64,000 nucleotides of DNA from Colias croceus (Eukaryota > Arthropoda > Insecta > Lepidoptera > Pieridae), in contig NC_059549.1 of assembly GCF_905220415.1 (NCBI RefSeq), positions 7,812,001 to 7,876,000 on the forward strand, given 5' to 3'. Under the pieces are notes generated by a model, which saw only the letters and a program-made list of their open reading frames with translations, did no database searches and had not been told where the DNA came from. This document shows positions 12,701 to 27,700 of this stretch, in pieces; position 1 is the stretch's first letter; every line of letters begins with the position of its first letter. Position numbers and translations under genes: made by a program.

Positions 12701-15700
12701 CCTATATTACCTATCCTATATTATGAGGAAAACCTATCCTATATTACTCGTGGATAATGTAGCTTTTGAATGGTGAAAGAATTTTTAAAATCGGTCCAGT
12801 AGTTTATGAGCCTATTCATTACAATCAAACAGACAAACAATCAAACAAAGCTTTCCTCTTTATAATATTAGTGTAGATATTATTTCAGCCGTACTTTATA
12901 AAATATGTTAGCGTATAGGTACATACATACATTCTTTACAATCATTACTAAGCGTTTTAATGAGAGCTTTTTATGAGAAATTCAAACCCTTTGAAGGTCT
13001 AAATAACCTTCCGTTAACATGGAATGAGGGAAGCGGTATAGATGTTATAATTATAGGTATTGTTAGTAATTAATTGCATGTGTTTTAATTAAATTCGCAT
13101 TTAATCTTTAATTGCTATCTTATTAAAAAAAAAAAAACAAAACATTTAAAAGAAATACAATAAGGATATGCTTACTTAAACATGTAAATCTTTATTCTTT
13201 GCCACGTATAAAACTATGTCTAAGACAGAATTTTTAATAAAAATACCCAATTATAAATTATTAGTATAGAAATACCTAGATTGTGAAATACGTAACATAC
13301 CTATATATAATTTTCGACTTGATAGTATAGTAATTATTGTATTTATCAACATTTTTATCACTTTAATCGTATTCAATAATGAGACACATATTTTTAGCTA
13401 TATGTTACTAAGGAGCAGGTCGAATTAGAATTACAATTTACAAGGTCAAACATCCATTTTCTGTAAACAAAAATGACATTAGGAATACATAAATTTTCCG
13501 TTAGATGAATTTGATCATACCTATCTTCTTAATATATATAAATCTCGTGTCACAATGTTTGTCCTCAATGGACTCCTAAACCACTTAACCGATTATAATA
13601 AAATTCGAACACCATGTGCAGTTCGATCCAACTTGAGAGATAGGATCGTTTAAATCTCAAATCGTTTTAGAGAAAGCGGGCGAAGCCGCGGGCGGTAAGC
13701 TAGTAGCTATTATATAATATAATAAAGGTATTTTTAAACAAAATAAACAATATTATGTTGACAACGTTTTACACACACTACGTGCATATTATGTACGTCG
13801 GTAGGAGTAAGAGGGCTCTTGTATGGGCTAAATATATTGACTTATTTTTGTATAGGTATTCACAAATAAAAATTATTCAATAAAAGTTTATACACATTCA
13901 AGATTCAAAACAAAGTCAGGCAAATGCCTTTCATTGATTGTACATAATATATATGTAGTATAAAATACAATAATGATAAGACAATAGGCGAGATAGTAGA
14001 ATCCGCTTGCATTGATAATAATTAATAATACATACTGTTTTCTCTTAATCTTTTTATAGGTACGTTTATCAGATTAATTAACATCGTGTTTCTTGACTGA
14101 TTCTTATACAAAGTTGTCTGTTCTTCTATCAAAAATTTTCTTAATATGTTATTTTAACAAAACAATTAACTGTGTATTCAGTGTTAATGATAAAACATTT
14201 TATTATAACTAAAATAATGATAAACTACATCTGACAGCTTGTCACTTCCTGTAGAATTTTCCTCTCATGTGACGCGAATTTTAACCACACTAACGTCCTC
14301 TTGGATTTCTAAACAATAAACAACGACAAAGCTTAGATTACAAAATAAAATAGGTACCTACATTTTTTGATAATTAAAATAAATTGATGATGATATGAAC
14401 GTCTTCCTATATTTTTTTTATAAAATGTACTCTATAGGTATATTTTTTTAGGTTTGGTAGGTAGGTGTATCGCTTAGACCAATTAGCAATATTTTAAGTT
14501 GATCTGAGGTAACTACATATGATATCCATTAAATTTTTATTACTGGAAATAAACTACAGGTTAGTAAATTTTTGATACCTACAAGCGAAGCGATCGATGG
14601 TCAAACGCTTGCCTAACCCTAAAGTAAAAAAAAAAAACAATACAAAAGATTCCCAATATCCTCTTATCATCAGTGAGTTTAAATTAGATAGCATAAATAT
14701 ATTATTTCATACAGAAAATGTTCTCGGATGCAGGTTTAATTCACATGCATATGCTGCACGCGCTCCGTATGACCTCAAAACATTTGAATTTGTCTTTGAC
14801 AATGACCCTGTAGTTGATTGATCATACGATAATGTTACGTGAGATAATTACGTTATATTTGTGTTATCTGAGATAAACATTTTTCATCTAATATGATTTT
14901 GGAAGTTGCTAACTTCTTATTATGTGTATGATAATGTGTAAATTGTCGAATGTTCAATAGGTACATTATTGCTTATAGATACTATACATATAGTAACGTA
15001 AGCTACGTTTATTATGATGTCAATGCGGCGCTGAAAATATGTTATTTATATTTATGAGCTCAATTAATGGAAATCTTATGACAATTACTCATAATTTTAT
15101 GATAACAAATAAAACTGAAACACTTCTGTATATTAAGTGAACTAAAGCAGAATGACGTAGACCCTTTTATGAGTTCTTAAATTTAATGAATCCTATCAAA
15201 ATTATTATTCCTATCATTAAATTATTGAAATTAATTTGTTACAATGGATATAAAATTTTATTATTTCGTAGCAGTTGTGGTAGTAATTATACAAATTGGC
15301 CATAGCAAATTAAAAGAACACCTAAAATGTAAGTACCTAAATAATCAATTCATTTAAGAAATGAAAACCTCTGGTTAAATAAAATAAATAAAAATAAAAG
15401 AGAAGAGCCTTAGCCTTGCACATGCAAGTGCCAATAAAAAACGTAAAAGTAAACAAAAATCATATAATTTGTTACACAGAAAGATAAACTTTAGACGACT
15501 AGAAAATATTAACGAGAAATAAAGAAAATTTCTTCGCTAAAATGTTAACTATGTAGGCAATATGTATGATCAATTGTTCCACTAATTTTATTGTATTGTA
15601 TGGTGTATAGACCATCAATGTATTTATTATATTTATTATGAAGAAAATTCTAGAGCTTTTATTACGTTAAATAAATTATCTGGTTTACTTTGCCTTGATT

Positions 15701-18700
15701 GATCTTATTGTGTTTACTTTAGAGACACGTTTACTTTGATAATAAAAGTCAACTGAGATAAAATTCGCCGAAAAAGAATACGGAAGGATTTTCGTAGTTT
15801 TCGAGTAAGATAAAAGATTTATTACGGTAATTAATTTTACTTTTTACAAGCTAACATTGTGAATTATTATACCTTAATCGAACACCGTGAATAAAGTATT
15901 TTACAAACGGTTTTCAAATATAGAATATTTTTTCGTTCTTATGATATAAAAACGTATTGCTCATTATTTATATTTGCATGCCACTGTAATGAGAGGAGCT
16001 TTTGGCTGTGATTTTGTGCACGGGACACACCTATTCAATATATTTTAGAAATATAAAAGTACTCATTGCCAACTCAAAAAATGAAGCCCTGAAAACCTAT
16101 TCTATTTGTCTTCGTAGTACTAAAAGCTCGAGACTCAACGTACATTCTGTTTCAGACTGAAAGTGAAACGTCGTGCGAAGAGGCCGCGCGGCTGACCGCC
16201 GAAGGGGCAGATGACGATGACGAGGCTTACGACTATGGGGAGCTTCCACCCCCACCAGACGGTGGCTATGGCTGGGTGGTGGTATTCGCCTCTTTCATGT
16301 GCAACCTCGTGGTTGACGGGATTGCCTATACCTTTGGCATCTTCTTGTCGGAGCTTGTGACGTTCTTTGGGGAGGGAAAGGGCACGGTTGCGTGGGTCGG
16401 AAGTTTGCTGTCTGGAGTTTATTTAGCGGCTGGTAAGTTTAGTTTTAGTATGAAATGTTGCATGGCAGACACGCAGCTGTATGGTCGCTGATTCGTCCTT
16501 GTTAATGTTTCAATCAATGGAACGTTGATTGTAGTACTTCTGAGGTGGTCTTATGACGTTAAATATATAATTATTTACTTTAACAAACTTACTTTTACGA
16601 TTAATTCAACGATATTTCGAAATAAATATGCAGCAATGTTCTGAATGAAAAATCATCAATGTTAGTTATTAAATTTTTTCATATCATTTCATACATGAAA
16701 ACCCAAAATATGTATTTTGCTAAATGACAGATACACGATACGTTAATAACATATAGACCGGGAGATACTGACACAAAATTTCGAGTCATTTGTAACAGGA
16801 TGGCGGTTCTACAGGGGTCTTAGTACGCAATGACAAAAAGAAAAACGATGGTGTGAACGCTGGTACCGGCGACTTAGTCGCGTGGGTGTTAGTCGAACTC
16901 GTCGGAAAAATAGCGAAGTCAAACGATTTGTAACACAAAAATTTTAGAATTTACCGATAGCCCATAAAAAGAAGTAGGCGGTAGTGTCATGCCATACTTT
17001 TCCGGTGTGACTTACAGCCCGCCATACCGACGCGAATGTGTTGATTTAAAAAAAATAATTCAGCCATTTGTACCAGGCTAACTTTTGCACAGGTAACCAT
17101 CATCGTGCAGCCATTTACGAAAATCGCCATGCCATACTTTTCGGACGATTCCAAATGGTCGCCATACCGCCGAAAATCTGCAAATTTTTTTTTTATGGGC
17201 TATCGGTAAATTCTAAAATGTTTGTGTTACAAATCGTTTGACTTTCGCTATTTTTACGACGAGTTCGACTAACGCCCACGCGACTAAGCCGCCGGTACCA
17301 GTGTTCACACCATCGTTTTTCTTTTTGTCATTGCGTACTAAGACCCCTGTAGAACCGCCATCCTGTTACAAATGACTCGAAATTTTGTGTCAGTATCTCC
17401 CGGTCTAATAGATTAGGAAGGTGTTACATTGATTTTCATATGGTGTAACAAATTAATAGTTCGTGTTACATAATATATTCCTATACATTTATTTACGCTA
17501 TTATGTCTAATAATTCTAATTCTATGCATAATAAGTGTTGTTGTGAATTGTGTAACTTATGTCATACAAATATTTGTTGACGTAAATGTAATAAGAAGCT
17601 GCGATGTTGTATAATTACATCAAGTAGGCATCTAATAATACACAGGTTTCTAACGTGCTATAATATAATCGCTATAACTTCTGCCTTAAAAAACCTAATT
17701 TGCGGATATACGTCAGCCGAACTGGTAAAGTTGGTGTTTTCAGAAGTAAAAATACACGTTCACTAAGTGAGTTTTAAAATACAGTGCAAATTCTTGTTAA
17801 TCCGAAATGATCGACGCAACTGCAGTTTCGGATAGTAGTTAAATTTTGGACAAAACAAAGTCCTCTATTTTCACACGTGAAGCATCTCAAATTACGTTAA
17901 TATATTCCGCGAACTATGATTACATAATTTGCATAGGTAGAATGCATATGGATATGAATAATTTTCTACTGAAATAATTGTGTTTTCGTGGTTAAAACTT
18001 TAAAAGCGCCAAAGTATGAGTGAAAAATATGTTCTTCCAGAAAATATACGATCTAATTATACGACATTACCCTTGCCGTAACTAATCTGTCGAATAGTTT
18101 ATTGGAAAAATTATTTCGGATAAAGCGTGTTTCGCGAGTTTACTTTGTGCACAATAAATGCACGAATAAGAATCTATGATGTTATGTTATCTTCATAAAT
18201 TGTTAAAGTTAAAAATCTACGTGTATGAATGATGGTCGAAATTCGAAGCTTTAACAATCTCGTTTGAAGGTTTATTTCGCTATGCATCTGGGATTACTGC
18301 AAGTCCGCATCTCATAAAATAATCCTGCTAGCGTATTCTAATTTAACCGGGTCACGTTTTTGTAACACGTGGACGACCTACGCAGTCCTACTTTATATTC
18401 TATATCTAGATATACAACTATAGATGTGTACTCTATGGTTGAGAGCAAATTAATATTAATGGTCATATTATAATGATAATATCTTAGTACATAAATGTGC
18501 ATATGCTAAAGTTACTTTATAAAGTTATCATACGCTATAAATCAAGATTTAATTACCACATAAATTATCTTACCCTAAAATATTATACACGGTATGAAAC
18601 CTTTAATTTGGCTGCCTGTTACAAAAGTGAACGAAGTAGGTATGTATTCGAATAATTGTATTAGAGATTTTTTCATGGTAAATAACTCTTTAGAGGTTAG

Positions 18701-21700
18701 TTTCAACATTGCCTTAAATTTCGTGAATTATAAACATTTATTACAACAATGTCAACAACCCAGACTATTTTTATATAGGTACATACCTTATAAAAAATCG
18801 ATAAATATTTAAGATAACAGCGGTTAATTATCACCATTATAAATTCGTTTTTAGACACGTGAATTTCACTTAATCAGATATGAAATATCGATTACAATGC
18901 TATATGATTTGTTGCTAAGCGCAAATTATATAGATGCTTATGTAATCCGATATGCACAAGATGGCGAGTGTTCACACCGGGAAAATAATTATACATATAT
19001 TATAAGTATATAGACAATTAGCAGCTTTAGCATATCAAATAATATATCGTTGGGATACTATTTGCATTCCTTACATTATATTTAATACTAGCTTCCGCCC
19101 ACGACTTTGTACGTGCATCCCCGTTTTTCCCCGTTCCCGCAAGGATTTCGGGAAATCCTTTCTTAGGGGACGCCTACGTACATCTACCTGCATGCCAAAT
19201 TTCAGCCCGATACGTCCAGCGGTTTGGGCTGTGCGTTGATAGATCACTATATCTGTCACCTTTGAGTTTTATATATATAGATTAATTAACACTTAAGTGA
19301 AAATCTGTCTAACTAGATATCCTGTGTTTCTTTATCTCTATTTTATTAAAATAATTAGTAAAAGGTGAAACTGAAGTGATTCTTGTATTATCAATTCCAG
19401 TAGCGCTGTCATTGACCCAAATTTATCATTGATACCAAAGTCCTTATTGCTTATCTTATTATCTAGATTCTAGATTGCTTAAATATATATATATCTATCT
19501 TATACTTTTAATTTAAATCAATTCCCAATTAAATGAATCTCAATTTAATATGGACGATATATTAATTATTCAAATTAACTAGTTTAGAATAATCAGCGCC
19601 GATAACGTATGTGCCTGTTACGAAACAGTAGTTATAATTAATTTATCTAGAAATGACCTATTTCGAGGTTAATAGACTTTACTCCTTGTAATACCTATAA
19701 TGTGTGAGATTGGATTATTGTGCCCGCTTTATTGGCACCGTCAATCCTGGGCTTCACAAAAATAATGAGATATATTAATATAATAGGAGATTTTCACTAC
19801 ATTTTACATGTGCAATGAAAAAAATTGTACAATGAAAACCCCTTAAATTCTGTACTTAAATATATTTTTAATATTAGTAGATACTTTATCTATATATTAT
19901 TATCTTAGCGAATTGTTAACAAATTTTTAAAGTTTATTTCAACCAGTCATCGATCGTTCTTATCAGTAAATCACGATAATGTTTTGGAATAACACTAAAA
20001 ATGTAACATTTAATCAATTAAGATATCACTATACAAATATTCGATAGCAGTCGAAATTTTTTAATCTCGCTAACTACTATTGTTTCTTTATAGGTAATTT
20101 AATAGTATTTATAGAATAAAATATAACTAAAGGTATTTAAATTTTAATATGTTAAGTTAATTTACCCTGACAACTCGGTAACAAATGGTACTAGACCTGT
20201 TATGTGTACTACTAATGGCAACCCTGCGTAGAAAATGTATTTTCTTAAGAGGTTAAAATAATTTTATAACTTTATCCATTAAATACAGTAAGCACACCTG
20301 TAATTGATTCCTTGAACTGAATAACGAGTATTCAAATGATACATCGATGTTAATCAACATTATTTAGGTTTTAGGACAAGGTGTATTACTTTGGTGTTAA
20401 ATCCTAACTTAGCAACAGATTTCGCAAACATTGATATCTCGTACAATAAATAAACTTACTTTATTTTTACAATAAAATCCTCACTTTATCACATTTTACG
20501 ATTACACCGCGACCGTTGTAAATAAGATTACGAAAGCATTCTTTGTAATTTGTAATGGATATATGCACGCGTAGTCTCCTTATACAGAAGCTATTCGAGT
20601 TTTTGTTTACATTTTATCTTGGTATGTATAGGGTAATCTTTGGAATTTGAATCTAATCTAATTTGTTGATAGGTAATATACTTCGATGGGTTTTTTATGA
20701 CGAGCTCTACTCGTAAAAACTTTGAAAGAGTCAGAATTCTTATAAAGTTCATCAATAACTATATTCTTTCTCATTCAATTTTTTAAGCTATTGCATAGCT
20801 TCTATCGCGGGCCTTGAGCGCGGGGACCGAATCCAGAAATTGCGTAACGAAAAACCTCACGCTCCGCACTCCGACAAGCACGGAGGTGTGGCTTGAAGGC
20901 ATCCTATGCAATAGCTTTACCGCGGCAGTCCCCGAGTGCCACACGTATTTTTTTTGTTTTAAAATATAAATTTAATACAATAAACACAAAATGTAATATA
21001 CAAATTCCAACATCAGATTACGACACTTTATAATGGTTAAATTATTTATTACTAGCTTCCGCCCGCGACTCCGTCCGCGCGGAAAAATTAAGAAAAATTA
21101 AGATTTTTTTTTCTACGTATTTTTCCGGGATAAAAAGTATCCTATTTTATGCCCAGGATAAAAAGATATAATTATACCAAGTTTCATCGAAATCGAACCG
21201 TTAGTTTTCACGTGATGCCTGAACATACAGACAGACAGACAGACAGACAGACAAAAATTTTTTTAATCACATATTTGGGCTTGGTATCGATCCAGTAACA
21301 CCCCCTGTTATTTATTTTTTCAATATTTTCAATTTACAGAATTGACCCTTCTACAGATTTATTATATGTATAGATATAGACTATTAGTTTTAATAACGAT
21401 CCAATGATCAATAATAATCATTTGTTTCTTTTAAATCTAATTACACTCATTGCATAACAAATTACGATCACAAATATGGCAAATAGCCAAATTCTTTCTA
21501 GCGGTTCAATAATGAAACAATTGTTATCGGTTTTCCTCATAAATGGTAATAGCAACATTAGCGACCGCACTCAGCAAATGGCGGATGTATTTAATTATGC
21601 ATATCCAGCTGTGACGAGCTTCCGGTTGAATCACAATAAAGATGCATAAAAGGAGGTCACTATTTGACCTATATCCTTATTGAATAGAGTCCCACTTCCG

Positions 21701-24700
21701 AAACTCTTGTGAAGCCTTGGTGGTCATCAGAATCTTGGATATCATATAGGCTCGAAAATTTTCCGACTTCGCCAGCAACATTTGTATTTTAAAGTGTATG
21801 GGGAATAAAATTTCATGCTACATATATTTTTTGCCTGCCATAAACCGTATATGGTTCTAGGAATTTTAGTTAAAAAAATGTTACTTAAAACATTAATTCA
21901 AATCCAACACATGCTTATTAAACGTGTACTTTTTGCACCAAAAATGTATGTCTCTAATATCAGCTATCAAATAAGACAAAAATATTGAAATTTAGAAGTG
22001 AGATGAGATATTAAAGAAAATACATTCTCAGCCCAGTTGGATTTTGTTTCAATATTTCATTTCGTTGTATTGTATTATAGTAGGTAATGCGATATCCGAC
22101 TTATCGAATAAAGGCGTGAAGACGATTATCGACAATCGGATCGGTTAGTCCAAGGTGTAGTCATAAGATGATGGCGCCACTGCGACGTCGTTTATGTGAT
22201 GTATGTTTACCCATTCCATCTTGTACAAGGCCTTTGAAATGTTGTTTATATGTACGGCAAAGAATAATAAAAAGGAAAAAAAATCGTGTCTCTACACAAA
22301 TGTAGAGTCCTTATTAAATACATATTGTTATTTGTAACTGGTTATATCAACATATAAAAACGATTAGTGATTTATTTTTTTCTACTATGGATTATGTATG
22401 AGTCATTTGTTTATAAAATCGGCAATAAAATGTTTTGGGCGTAGGAGTAGGTATTATACAAATACAGCTGACATGGGCCGATAGATGAGTAACTGATAGA
22501 TATTTATTTAATTATCATATTTATTAGTAGGCAACGTTTTTATTTCAAACTAGCTGTGCCCTGCGGTTTTACCCGCATTGCTCCACTACTGTTGGTCTTA
22601 GCGTGATGATATATTATACTATATAGCATATAGCCTTCTTCGATAAATGGGCTATCTAACACCGAAAGAATTTAAAAAATCGGACCAGTAGTTCCCGAGA
22701 TAAGCGCGTTCAAACAAACAAACAAACTCTTCAGCTTTATAATATTAGTATTGATATGAATGAAATGTTTATGAAACAATTGTAACGTTTTCACAAAGGC
22801 ATGTGAAGTTATGTAACTTGTGCATGTGCAGTCATAGTGTGATTGTTTGTCTAATTGCAATTATCGCGCTGAAATGCAGTTTTGATAAAAACGTAATAGC
22901 CTTGATATTTTTCTGCATAAAATGTATAATTTTTCTTTAATAGTGGTATGTTCGTCATAAATAAACGATGTAATAAACAGAAAATAAATATGAAAGCATA
23001 AAGCATAATATCATATTGAATTGACGAAAGTGCATGATAAAAAAATTAAATAAAACTACAATACGTAAAACTAACATTGATGGTTGTTAATGCATTTACC
23101 TAAATAACGAAGTCGTTGTTAACAGTTCATTAGAGTCATTTTTTAGACCGCTTGTATGATTGAATTAAAACATTGAATTGTTTATTTAGAATTTTATTCA
23201 TGAAAACCAACACATGTTATAAATTTTCATTAGTTTATGTACATACTATTCTATAATTAATAGGTAAATATAGTAGGTATTCCGTGACACTATATAATTA
23301 CAATGTATCAATCTAAGCTTAGTAATTTCCAATATTATCTTCTAATATAATGAATATTTCAGGTCCCGTGGTATCAGCATTATGTAATAAGTTTGGATGT
23401 CGCGCCGTGTGCGTCGCCGGCTCCTTCGTCGCGACCATAGCTTTCGTCCTGTCTACATTTAGCAAAAGCGTGACTATGATGATGATCACGTATGGACTTT
23501 TAGGAGGTGAGTTATCGACTTTTTATTCATTTTAGCTCTAATCAAAGTATAGTGTAGAATATAGTGTAGAGCCCTTCCATAAAATCTGCTCTACATTAAG
23601 CATTAAATGATGCTTTTTCATTTTTCAGGCGTTGTGATATGTCTTTGTTGTCAGTTAGAATGTTATAACCCCATTTAACTAGCTAATGTCTTATTATATA
23701 CACAGTTTCTACTTCTACTGATCCTTATTGTAATATGACCAATAATTATAGTCAAGCAAATATCAACTCAAGTAGGTACGCGATCACACTCATACTGAAA
23801 AATTTATCATATACTTGTCTAGAAGAACCGTACCGCAAAGGCGGTACAATAAAAATACCAAGTTTCATTTGATGATTCAATGATCCCATCCTTGATAATT
23901 GATATTGCCGCCCTTAAATATCGATAAAATAATAAAAAATTCATGGTTCTGTATAATTTAAAAATTTCTTATGACAAAAGCTTCAGATTGATACCGACAT
24001 TATCAAGGAACGATTCGAAAGATTTTCCATGCTCATGACCTAAATCTCGATAGAGTAAGCAATATGATAAGCGCCATGGCCCAGTTAAACTATGCGACAT
24101 AGATCTTCTCCTATAAACCTTGTTCCTTAACTCTGACGTCATTGAATAATGGCTTCGGATATTTGCATGAAACGAGTTAGGTACACAGTCATTAGAAACA
24201 AAAGACGATAAATAACTGTGTTATGGCATAAAATGTATTACATACGCGTGTACAGTTTGTAACTCAATTTGTGAAATATAACAGACACATTCATGGTACC
24301 TTTGATATTTTATCATTTTATCTTTCATCTTCTGCTATGAACATTTCTTTCTTCAATAAAACATGTTACAACAATTTTAAATTGCCCTTGAGATATCTAT
24401 GTATAAAGTACATAGGAAGGTAATTGTTTTGAGGAAATCTTTATCGATTTATTATTGTGGTGAAACAGGACGAGTGTGTGTACGAACAGCTGTTATGTTT
24501 TCTTTCATTCTGACAGACAAAGGGTTTTGTGGAACGGAAATCCGTTTGATCCGTAGAGACTAGAGACCAGCTCTTCAAGGCTCATAGGTGTGGAAGGGCT
24601 AAGAAACCAATAAAAATAAACAAAACTATTTCCCGTAGTAGCAAAAGAATAAAAAAAATTTATTAGTATTCATACATAAATAAGATCGCGGTACGCATTT

Positions 24701-27700
24701 CAACTTCGTTAATACGCTCCCCGCAGTACATAATTTACGGCCATTAAAAGTAATTCTAGCTAGAATGAGTTAACAACTGGCCTGAATCCAGGTGTCGGCG
24801 GAACGTCATTCTACTAGAACAATAACGATTGAGATTATCCACGTGTGCCAAACACTAGTGATTTATATATGAAGGTATTAAATGTAATAAAATCCGCTTG
24901 ATACCTGATTGGCCAATAATTGTATTAAAATGGTGTTAGTGTTACTATATTCTCGCTCTGCCTTCGCCAGGTTTAATTCTAAATAAAAACATACAATAAA
25001 TATAACGATGTCATGCTGATTATTCTTTATATGCATGATGCATTAGTTTTTATACTTAGTTCTTTTAAATAAATTATTTTACAAACTTACAGACTATCTA
25101 AATTTTCTACAATAATCCTATATAATTAAATGCGATAATTAGATTGTACACAATAAGATAAATTAAATAACCGCAGTAATAAGATAAATTAAGTACCAGT
25201 TGCTGTAACACGAGTAAAAGAGATAATCAGTGCTTTTTAGGTGGTACAAAGTGGGAATTAATATTTTTATATGGATTTAAATCGCAGAGAATACAAGTTT
25301 TAAACTCTCTAAAACTTGGTTTTAAACTCTCTAAAAAATCAGGTTGTACCTGATTTCTTCCAAAACCTTGCACATATTCCGCATTAGCTCTATTTGCATT
25401 AATGCATATTACATAAACAGAAATCTATTTATATATTTTCTTAATAATATCATAACATAATATATAAATATCTTCTATGGCGATATTATCTTTAAAAATA
25501 GTTACTTGTCTGATACGTTTGTAAAACGATAAGCATCATCTGATAAACATTTACCTTTTTATTAAAAAAAAAAACTCAATAATATTATGATAAAATTATT
25601 TATAGACTGCAAAACCTGTATAAATAAACGCAGAACGCATATGCCAAGTATGTCATTGCTATGTGGGTATTGGCATATTATGTATTTAATTGTTCCAAAT
25701 AACTCATATCATCTAGATATTTATTATTTTCTATGATTGAAAATAAGAATAGATATTGAACGTACGTACGTATATGTAGAAATATACAAATTTAATTGAT
25801 ACAGTTGAATTAATTATAAACCAAAGAGGATTGAAGTCAAAAGTCACATAAATTTTTTGGTGTTTACGTTCAGAGGTTATTTATACAAAGTCAAACGTAT
25901 CTAAAGAGAAAATCACATCGCATTCAATGAAACTGTCTCAGAAATCAATTCTAAAGGATACGAAGGAACGTGAACGTTATATAAATGTTTGTGTTGGCCT
26001 TGGCTGATTGGCACGAGCCTCACGGGAGGGCTTTGAAAAGATTTATGGTGCTTTCAAACGGTATAATCGCTTGAGATTACTTCAAACTAAAATATAGATA
26101 TATTTTTCTCAGGGAAATAACAACGATTGCCACATTAATTCTCGGAATAAAACGACATAGAAGTCAATAGGTGCCGCAATTCCGCATACTGCGCTGAAGT
26201 CACGTTCGAAATTATGATACATAGTACGGTCTGTTATTTTTCACAGGATAAATTGATTTTTAAATTTCCAAGGAATGCTGATACGATATAAAATGAACAG
26301 ATTGTACTAACGTGGACTGTTTATCAGATATGAACAATTAATTCGATTGGATAACTTATGATAATTGGATAAGATATTTTTAATTTTATATTACGCAAGT
26401 ATATTTACCGATTACATTAAAAATGTCTGGTTTATAATATGTTAAATTAATTTGTTTTATTTTATGCTACAATTTTTAAATGTTTTCGATGGAAAAGATT
26501 ACGGAGCCATCTTTAAATACAATACATCACAAAGAACGCATTTTAAAACAAGTTCATTATTAACGAAAGGGTTTACGGCATCACTTTCGCTCTTTGTTCC
26601 TACGTTGAGTCGGCACAAACTGATATTGGACATATGCCAACGGTGTAAACAATTTGTTTAATCGCTGCGTTATATTGCACCCCTTGTCGACAGTCGATTA
26701 GCTTCACAAATCGGGTTTCCCGCGAATTCGCCCTAACTTTCAGAAATGTTGGTTTTCCCTTTATGACACGTAGTGGCGTGTTAACAGTTTGTTTTATTAA
26801 TTCTCTAGGCTCTAGGGTGATGAATGTTTCGGGGTATCCATAATATATTAAATCCTTAATATATTTCATTAATGTATTAAATTTTATTTGTTTTGAGGCA
26901 AATTTTGTATATTTTTTTAGTTACGTTATGAGTGAAAAAGATGCAGCTTCTACCTGAAATGTTAAGCATTTTGTACACATTCTAGTCTGCATAAATAAAA
27001 CTATTTTTCCTTTGTGTAGTAACTTAGGCGATATTAAGAAAAGTAAACAGGTTAAATTAAATTATTATCCGCAATGCAGCTCGCTAACATTTGCTATATG
27101 AAGTTATATTTTTAATCATACTCACGCAGGGTTCCTCATTATTTAATAAAGAGGCTATTTATAATATGAATAATTTGGCAAATATTAACTTACCAGCTTA
27201 CGATATAAAATACTAAATCAGGTCAGTTCGCAGTGAAACATTTATACAGTCATTCTACTAATCTTCAAACAATAAAGGAGCGAAGAATATTACAACCGCG
27301 ATATTCATTGTGAACGTTCGTGTTAGCATTAGAAGTCTTTCATGTTTCTCAAGAGCTTCAAGGGTCGATAGTTGAAACGGACGTGCTTTATCACCTCTTA
27401 GGCTTATAAATTTTATTTTCAGTTGTTTTTTAGTTCTAATCATGTTTAAATGCAACATATGTGAACAAATTATTAGATATAGGTAGTTATCGGAATTTGT
27501 TAGATAGATGTAGGTCACAATTGTGTATACAGCGTTCTGAATGAATATATAAAATATATTTTCAGTTAGTAATATATGAAATCATCTCATTAAACATACC
27601 AAAAAATAAAATGAAATAACCGATACTCTTTTGAAATTCCCGACTACTGCAGTGTGTTCAACAATAGGTACCTAAGAACTGAGTCAAATGCCATATTTGT

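Noticed and set aside
21200..21260. (CAGA)n runs as a functional microsatellite or a CRISPR-like repeat
   Set aside because: Part of a LINE-tail family also present at 43838-44325; no CRISPR spacing anywhere in the window.
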